Source: Alkalinema sp. CAN_BIN05 (lineage in GTDB: Bacteria > Cyanobacteriota > Cyanobacteriia > Leptolyngbyales > Leptolyngbyaceae). Taken from it: a stretch of 17,496 bases of DNA. Both the position numbers and the translations under genes were made by a program. The stretch is from assembly GCA_026786325.1 (NCBI GenBank), contig JAJAYH010000250.1, forward strand, positions 1-17,496. Direction: 5' to 3'. Shown here one piece after another: positions 13,524-17,496 of the stretch. The notes under the pieces are model-generated. The model saw only the letters and a list, made by a program, of their open reading frames with translations, was not told the origin of the DNA and ran no database searches. Position 1 is the stretch's first letter, and each line of letters opens with the position of its first letter.

Positions 13524-15647
13524 CTAAGCGTTCCCTTTGTTTTTGGCGATGATAGCTTCAGCTACGTTCCGAGGAACTTCCTCGTAGGCGCTAAACTCCA
13601 TCGTAAAAGTACCACGACCCTGGGTCATGGACCGAATGTCAGTTGCGTAACCAAACATTTCAGCCAATGGTACTTTTGTGACTACTTTCGCAATCCCACG
13701 CTCTACGCCTTGGGATTCGATTTGGCCACGACGAGAAATCAAGTTCCCCATCACGGGTCCAATGTAGTCTTCCGGTGCCTCGACCTCGACTTTCATCACA
13801 GGCTCCAGCAGTACCGGAGAAGCTTTCAGGACAGCTTCTTTGAGTGCCATCGATCCGGCAATTTTAAAGGCCATTTCGTTAGAGTCAACATCGTGGTATG
13901 ACCCATCGATCAAGGTGGCTTTCACGTCAATCAAAGGATAACCTGCAATCACACCGGATTCGCAAGCTTCTCTCATGCCCGCTTCAGCAGGTCCGACATA
14001 TTCTCTCGGAACTGTACCACCAACGACTTTCGAGACAAATTCAAAGCCGCAACCCGCTTCGCCCGGTTCAACAGTAATCACAACGTGACCATATTGACCT
14101 TTACCACCGGATTGACGAACGAATCGTCCTTCTGCTTTAACCAGCTTCCGGATGGTTTCTCGGTAAGCGACTTGAGGTGCGCCCACATCTGCTTCAACCT
14201 TGAACTCGCGCTTCATGCGATCGACCAGAATTTCTAGGTGAAGTTCACCCATTCCAGCAATCACAGTTTGGTTGGTTTCATGGTCAATTCTGACGCGGAA
14301 CGTTGGATCTTCTTCAGACAAAGCTTTAAGTGCTTTGGAAAGTTTTTCCATATCGCTCTTAGTCCTAGGCTCAACAGCGACCGAAATCACAGGTTCAGGA
14401 ATGAACAATGACTCCAGAACAATGGTGTCGCCTTCAGGAGTGAGAGTATCTCCGGTCAATGTGTCGGAAAGACCGGGAATTGCACCCAAATCTCCAGCAC
14501 GCAGCTCGTCCACGTCAATTCGCTCATCCGCTTTCAGAATAATTAGGCGAGAAACTCGCTCTTTCTTATCCTTGGTGGTGTTGTAGATGTAGGTTCCCTT
14601 AGACAGAACGCCGGAATACACCCGAACGAAGGTCAAACGGCCTACAAACTTGTCAGTCATCACCTTGAAGGCGAGGGCCGCTAGAGGCTGATTGTCGTCA
14701 GCCGGACGCTCTTGAATAGAGCCATCAGGCATGGTGCCTTGAATTGCCTTGACATCGATCGGCGCGGGCATATAATCCACAACCGCATCAAGTAGCTGTT
14801 GGACCCCTTTGTTCTTAAAGGCTGAACCACAGAACATAGGCACAATGTCACCCGTCAATACACCTGTACGAACTGCTTTCTGAATTTCTGCGACAGTGAA
14901 TTCTTCACCGGCGAAGTACTTTTCCATCAGCGCGTCGTCAGTTCCAGCTACAGCTTCGATCAGAGTGACCCGAAACTCAGCCGCACGTTCTTTCAGGTCA
15001 TCAGGAATATCAACAACTTCAATATCCTTACCTAAGTCATCTTTATGGACATAGGCTTTCATCCGCACTAAGTCTACGATGCCTTTAAAGCCTTCTTCAG
15101 CACCGATCGGTAACTGCAAAGGCACGGCAGGCGCTTGCAGCCGATCTTTTACTTGGGCATAAACCTTATAAAAGTCAGCACCTGTACGGTCCATCTTGTT
15201 AACGAAGATGACCTTGGGGACGTTGTAGCGATTCGCTTGCTTCCAAACTGTTTCGGACTGAGGTTGAACCCCACCCACGGAACAGAACACTGCAATCACA
15301 CCATCAAGAACTCGCATAGAACGTTCAACTTCGATGGTGAAGTCTACGTGTCCAGGAGTGTCAATAATATTGATCTTGTGCTCAAACGCGCCTTCTTGAG
15401 GCAGGTTTGGATTTTCAGGATCGCGACGCGTCCATTGGGTGCTGATTGCAGCCGCCGTAATGGTGATACCGCGCTCTTTCTCCTGCTCCATCCAGTCGGT
15501 GGTAGCGCCGCCGTCATGGACTTCGCCAATTTTATGGACCACTCCGGAATAGAACAGAATCCGTTCCGTTGTGGTCGTCTTGCCCGCATCAATATGGGCA
15601 GCAATTCCGATGTTTCGTACTCTGTCGAGCGGAACGGTACGAGCCAC
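13524..15647 (-). CDS. fusA: Translation elongation factor G
   Basis: A 707-residue EF-G, the GTPase that translocates the ribosome and helps recycle it. The G domain shows A17HIDAGKT24, RGITI (59-63), D96TPGH100 and N150KMD153; domains II-V follow, with the domain IV segment SGGKGQYGHV and QSQGVERG-like turns near the C-terminus. Cys122 (VFCSVGG) and Cys273 (MFCGSAF) lie in contexts like the cysteine pair implicated in redox inactivation of cyanobacterial EF-G; that equivalence is inference. The start is GTG at 15647 and is set by a full AGGAGGT SD 4 nt upstream. It is the third gene of the str operon: a 158-bp spacer with a hairpin lies before it and only 22 bp separate it from tufA. Confidence 0.98.
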   Translation of the reverse strand: MARTVPLDRVRNIGIAAHIDAGKTTTTERILFYSGVVHKIGEVHDGGATTDWMEQEKERGITITAAAISTQWTRRDPENPNLPQEGAFEHKINIIDTPGHVDFTIEVERSMRVLDGVIAVFCSVGGVQPQSETVWKQANRYNVPKVIFVNKMDRTGADFYKVYAQVKDRLQAPAVPLQLPIGAEEGFKGIVDLVRMKAYVHKDDLGKDIEVVDIPDDLKERAAEFRVTLIEAVAGTDDALMEKYFAGEEFTVAEIQKAVRTGVLTGDIVPMFCGSAFKNKGVQQLLDAVVDYMPAPIDVKAIQGTMPDGSIQERPADDNQPLAALAFKVMTDKFVGRLTFVRVYSGVLSKGTYIYNTTKDKKERVSRLIILKADERIDVDELRAGDLGAIPGLSDTLTGDTLTPEGDTIVLESLFIPEPVISVAVEPRTKSDMEKLSKALKALSEEDPTFRVRIDHETNQTVIAGMGELHLEILVDRMKREFKVEADVGAPQVAYRETIRKLVKAEGRFVRQSGGKGQYGHVVITVEPGEAGCGFEFVSKVVGGTVPREYVGPAEAGMREACESGVIAGYPLIDVKATLIDGSYHDVDSNEMAFKIAGSMALKEAVLKASPVLLEPVMKVEVEAPEDYIGPVMGNLISRRGQIESQGVERGIAKVVTKVPLAEMFGYATDIRSMTQGRGTFTMEFSAYEEVPRNVAEAIIAKNKGNA

Positions 15648-15651
15648 GGGG

Positions 15652-15658
15652 ACCTCCT
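15652..15658 (-). promoter_or_regulatory. Full-length Shine-Dalgarno of fusA
   Basis: AGGAGGT on the minus strand, 4 nt before the GTG of fusA. It is the strongest ribosome-binding site in the window and compensates for the non-ATG start. Confidence 0.8.
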
Positions 15659-15746
15659 CGATCGTGGTTAAAGTTTTGGCGACTAAGATGCGACTCCAAA
15701 GGAGAAGTACTTAGTGACACCATTAAGATTCTATACGTCTTTATAC

Positions 15747-15787
15747 TGAATTGATAGTTCATATTTAAGGTATGAACTATCAATTCA
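15747..15787 (-). repeat. Perfect 17-bp inverted repeat between rpsG and fusA
   Basis: TGAATTGATAGTTCATA (15747-15763) and TATGAACTATCAATTCA (15771-15787) are exact complements around a 7-nt loop. In the transcript it begins 18 nt after the rpsG stop and ends 99 nt before the fusA start. There is no U-tract, so it does not look like an ordinary terminator. The arms are AT-rich and match nothing else I see in the window. Confidence 0.9.
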
Positions 15788-15805
15788 ACAGGGCTAACCT
15801 AAAGA

Positions 15806-16276
15806 CTAATAGCGATAGTGAGCAAACGCCTTGTTCGCTTCTGCCATCCGGTGAGTTTCTTCCCGTTTACGGATTGCGCTTCCGGTTTGATTTGCTGCAT
15901 CCATTAGTTCATTGGCAAATTTACTAGCCATGGACTTCCCGGCACGAGCGCGGGAGTACTGAATGAGCCATCGAAGTGAGAGTGCAATTCCGCGATCGGT
16001 CTTCACTTCCATGGGCACTTGATAGGTCGCACCACCAACTCGGCGAGCTTTCACTTCAACCAATGGCGTTGTATTTTTGACCGCTTTTTCAAAGACTTCC
16101 ATGGGATCGGTTGCCGTCTTTTCTTTAATGATGTCAAAGGCATCATAAATGATCCGATTCGCTAGTGATTTCTTACCGCTACGCATAATGCGACGGGAAG
16201 TCATGGTAACGAGCCGTGACCCATAGACGGGGTCCGCTGGGACCGGACGCTTTTTGATTGTTACGCGACGAGACAT
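15806..16276 (-). CDS. rpsG: 30S ribosomal protein S7
   Basis: A 156-residue S7, the primary 16S rRNA binder that nucleates assembly of the 30S head. It opens SRRVTIKKRPVPADPVYGS and contains TSRRIMRSGKKSLANRI, the VEVKARRVGGATYQVPMEV block and ALSLRWLIQYSRARAGKSMA, then ends AEANKAFAHYRY. The frame is open upstream to 16345, but the family starts MSRR and AAAGGA lies 6 nt before the ATG at 16276, so the shorter form is chosen; its length is exactly typical. It is the second gene of the str operon, but a 362-bp spacer separates it from rpsL. Confidence 0.97.
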   Translation of the reverse strand: MSRRVTIKKRPVPADPVYGSRLVTMTSRRIMRSGKKSLANRIIYDAFDIIKEKTATDPMEVFEKAVKNTTPLVEVKARRVGGATYQVPMEVKTDRGIALSLRWLIQYSRARAGKSMASKFANELMDAANQTGSAIRKREETHRMAEANKAFAHYRY

Positions 16277-16638
16277 ATTGAATCCTTTCAGAGTTGAGAT
16301 ATCTAGAGCGGAAAGAAACAGCGACTGGGTTGCAATCTGCAACATGACACTGGCTTAACGCAAAAAATGCTAGGTTCTCTCAACCTCAAAGATTGGTTTC
16401 GGAATTCAGCACAAATTCCTTCATGAAACTCAAAATCCTTGTGGTTCGACCTAGCAGATGACATCAGGGTGAGAACTGAGGCATCTTAAAACCTTAAGAA
16501 AAAAGAACCGACAACTCTTGAGGTCTTTCTTTTCCAATGGGTTGGCAAAGTGGTCTATTGACATGAAGTCCAAAAAATGGATTCACAGTTGCCAAATTAT
16601 CCTTAGGATTTCCCTTCAGACGATCGTGCATCAATGAG
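16277..16638 (-). promoter_or_regulatory. 362-bp spacer between rpsL and rpsG
   Basis: No gene is visible on either strand. The stretch holds a terminator-like hairpin (16499-16528), two 5-6 bp hairpins near rpsG (AGGTT/AACCT around 16373-16387; GTTGCA/TGCAAC at 16329-16343) and a TTGGCAA/TTGCCAA inverted pair near 16542-16600. I find no convincing promoter for rpsG in it. Confidence 0.5.
16499..16528 (-). terminator. Terminator or attenuator between rpsL and rpsG
   Basis: On the minus strand AAAGACC (16522-16528) pairs with GGTTCTTT (16502-16509, one bulged T) around a 12-nt loop, and the stem runs into TTTTTT (16499-16504). It lies about 110 nt after the rpsL stop. The stem is short and has a bulge, so partial read-through is likely, which would give more rpsL than downstream transcript. 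Confidence 0.55.
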
Positions 16639-17034
16639 TTACTTCTTGCCCGTAGCCGCACCAGCCTTGGGACGCTTCGCACCATACTTGGAACGACTTT
16701 GCTTCCGGTCTTTAACACCAGCAGTGTCAAGAGTTCCGCGAATGATGTGATAACGCACACCCGGCAAATCTTTTACACGACCGCCGCGAATCATCACGAC
16801 AGAGTGTTCTTGCAGGTTATGACCGATACCGGGAATGTAAGCGGTAACTTCAAAACCAGAAGTTAAACGGACCCGTGCAACCTTGCGGAGTGCAGAGTTC
16901 GGTTTTTTCGGAGTTGTTGTATACACACGAGTACATACACCACGACGCTGAGGACAAGCCTTGAGCGCAGGGGACTTTGTTTTCTTGCTGGCGCGGTTGC
17001 GCTCATCTCGAATAAGTTGCTGAATTGTGGGCAT
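16639..17034 (-). CDS. rpsL: 30S ribosomal protein S12
   Basis: A 131-residue S12, the decoding-centre protein that sets accuracy and is the target site for streptomycin resistance. The hallmark TTPKKPNSALRKV (Lys43-Lys44 counting Met1) and RGGRVKDLPGVRYH are intact and carry the wild-type lysines, which predicts a streptomycin-sensitive ribosome. The Asp in KDLPGVR is the residue methylthiolated by RimO in many bacteria. The C-terminal tail (SKYGAKRPKAGAATGKK) is a few residues longer than in E. coli. The ATG at 17034 has AAGG 7 nt upstream. It is the first gene of the str operon, about 40 nt after the predicted transcription start. Confidence 0.98.
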   Translation of the reverse strand: MPTIQQLIRDERNRASKKTKSPALKACPQRRGVCTRVYTTTPKKPNSALRKVARVRLTSGFEVTAYIPGIGHNLQEHSVVMIRGGRVKDLPGVRYHIIRGTLDTAGVKDRKQSRSKYGAKRPKAGAATGKK

Positions 17035-17080
17035 CTTATTGCCTTAAATGTAGGCTAATTCCAAACTTTAACGACCACTG

Positions 17081-17110
17081 ATATTACCAAGGCTGAGTGA
17101 ATCCTGTCAA
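17081..17110 (-). promoter_or_regulatory. Sigma-70 type promoter of the str operon
   Basis: On the minus strand a consensus TTGACA -35 (17105-17110) is followed after 18 bp by TAATAT (17081-17086) as -10. It lies in the 109-bp gap between the iron-sulfur carrier gene and rpsL and would place the start about 40 nt before the rpsL ATG. It is the best promoter match I see in the window. Confidence 0.72.
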
Positions 17111-17143
17111 TTTATTCAGAGATTTGATTTTTGGTTCAGCCTT

Positions 17144-17473
17144 CTACTGCGATCGTAAAACCGCTGAAAACGAACTGCCACAGCCACAAATGCTTGAAGC
17201 TTGGGGATTTTCAAATCTAAAATTGCCGCCCATCAGGTCTTCGGCATAGTCCACAGATAATCCCTGCAACATCGCCACATCTTCACAGGCGATCGCAATT
17301 CCACCTTGGATTATGTAGTCATCTTGAGCAGGCTGATGGACAAAGCCTAGGCGATAGGAGAGTCCACAACAGCCTCCCGCTTGGACTTGAATCCGGAAAT
17401 AATCTTGAGGGGTCGCTTGGCGATGGCGGAGACGATCGACCTCCGTCAGGGCAGCGGGCGTAAACTGAATCAT
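17144..17473 (-). CDS. A-type iron-sulfur cluster carrier (IscA/SufA/HesB family)
   Basis: A 109-residue HesB-type protein that carries or transfers Fe-S clusters to apoproteins. The three ligand cysteines are present: Cys35 in AGGCCGLSY, and Cys97 and Cys99 in the C-terminal SICGCGSSF. Position 36 is also a cysteine where many members have serine. The length fits the family. The start ATG at 17473 matches the conserved MIQFTPAA opening; only 23 bp lie upstream before the window ends, so its promoter cannot be judged. It precedes rpsL on the same strand; the strong promoter in the gap implies rpsL does not depend on it. I give no symbol because iscA and sufA types cannot be separated here. 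Confidence 0.93.
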   Translation of the reverse strand: MIQFTPAALTEVDRLRHRQATPQDYFRIQVQAGGCCGLSYRLGFVHQPAQDDYIIQGGIAIACEDVAMLQGLSVDYAEDLMGGNFRFENPQASSICGCGSSFSAVLRSQ

Positions 17474-17496
17474 AAAATCTTGGCAGAGAATAGAGC

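Noticed and set aside
14272..14586. Long open frames on the plus strand opposite fusA and tufA
   Set aside because: They mirror the strong codon bias of the elongation factor genes and show no domain.
15589..15783. Small minus-strand frame reading through the rpsG-fusA hairpin
   Set aside because: It overlaps the start of fusA in another frame, has no SD, and its composition comes from the palindrome.
1..17496. tRNA, rRNA, CRISPR array or complete insertion sequence
   Set aside because: I looked for T-loop motifs, regularly spaced direct repeats and transposase motifs with terminal inverted repeats and found none that holds up.

Overview
This window is a piece of a cyanobacterial chromosome; I do not name a genus. 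Three things point there. The gene order rpsL-rpsG-fusA-tufA-rpsJ, with rpsJ after tufA, is the cyanobacterial/plastid form of the str operon. The RNase E has the catalytic core typical of cyanobacteria and ends in the cyanobacterial PNPase-binding arginine tail. The CGATCG palindrome is very frequent, including four full GCGATCGC (HIP1) octamers.

Positions 1 to about 2480 are accessory sequence. They hold the 3' end of an AT-rich gene for a repeat protein with a 73-residue period (cut by the window edge), a two-gene DUF4160-DUF2442 cassette on the minus strand, a C-terminal remnant of an Eco57I-like restriction-modification protein on the plus strand, and a minus-strand pseudogene with a frame change and in-frame stops. 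The region looks like a decayed, rearranged island, possibly defence-related.

Positions 2644 to 3215 hold a single-domain STAS protein (anti-sigma-factor antagonist type), a rho-independent terminator and three copies of a 15-bp tandem repeat.

Positions 3312 to 9418 are a plus-strand RNA-metabolism block: a large radical SAM/DUF2344 fusion protein of unknown reaction, RNase E (rne) behind a 267-nt leader, and RNase HII (rnhB) 5 bp further on. A DUF1997 gene on the minus strand overlaps rnhB tail to tail. Prephenate dehydratase (pheA) follows on plus and meets a LON-N-domain gene on minus, with a hairpin between the two.

Positions 11743 to 17473 read on the minus strand. An A-type iron-sulfur carrier gene precedes a good promoter (TTGACA, 18 bp, TAATAT), then rpsL, rpsG, fusA, tufA, rpsJ and a clear terminator. 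Three spacers of this operon contain hairpins: a terminator-like one after rpsL, a perfect 17-bp one between rpsG and fusA, and an 11-bp one between tufA and rpsJ. Together they could tune the relative output of the five genes.

Most of the window is conserved core genome. The items most worth following are the left-edge repeat protein and decayed island, the radical SAM/DUF2344 protein next to rne, and the hairpins inside the str operon.
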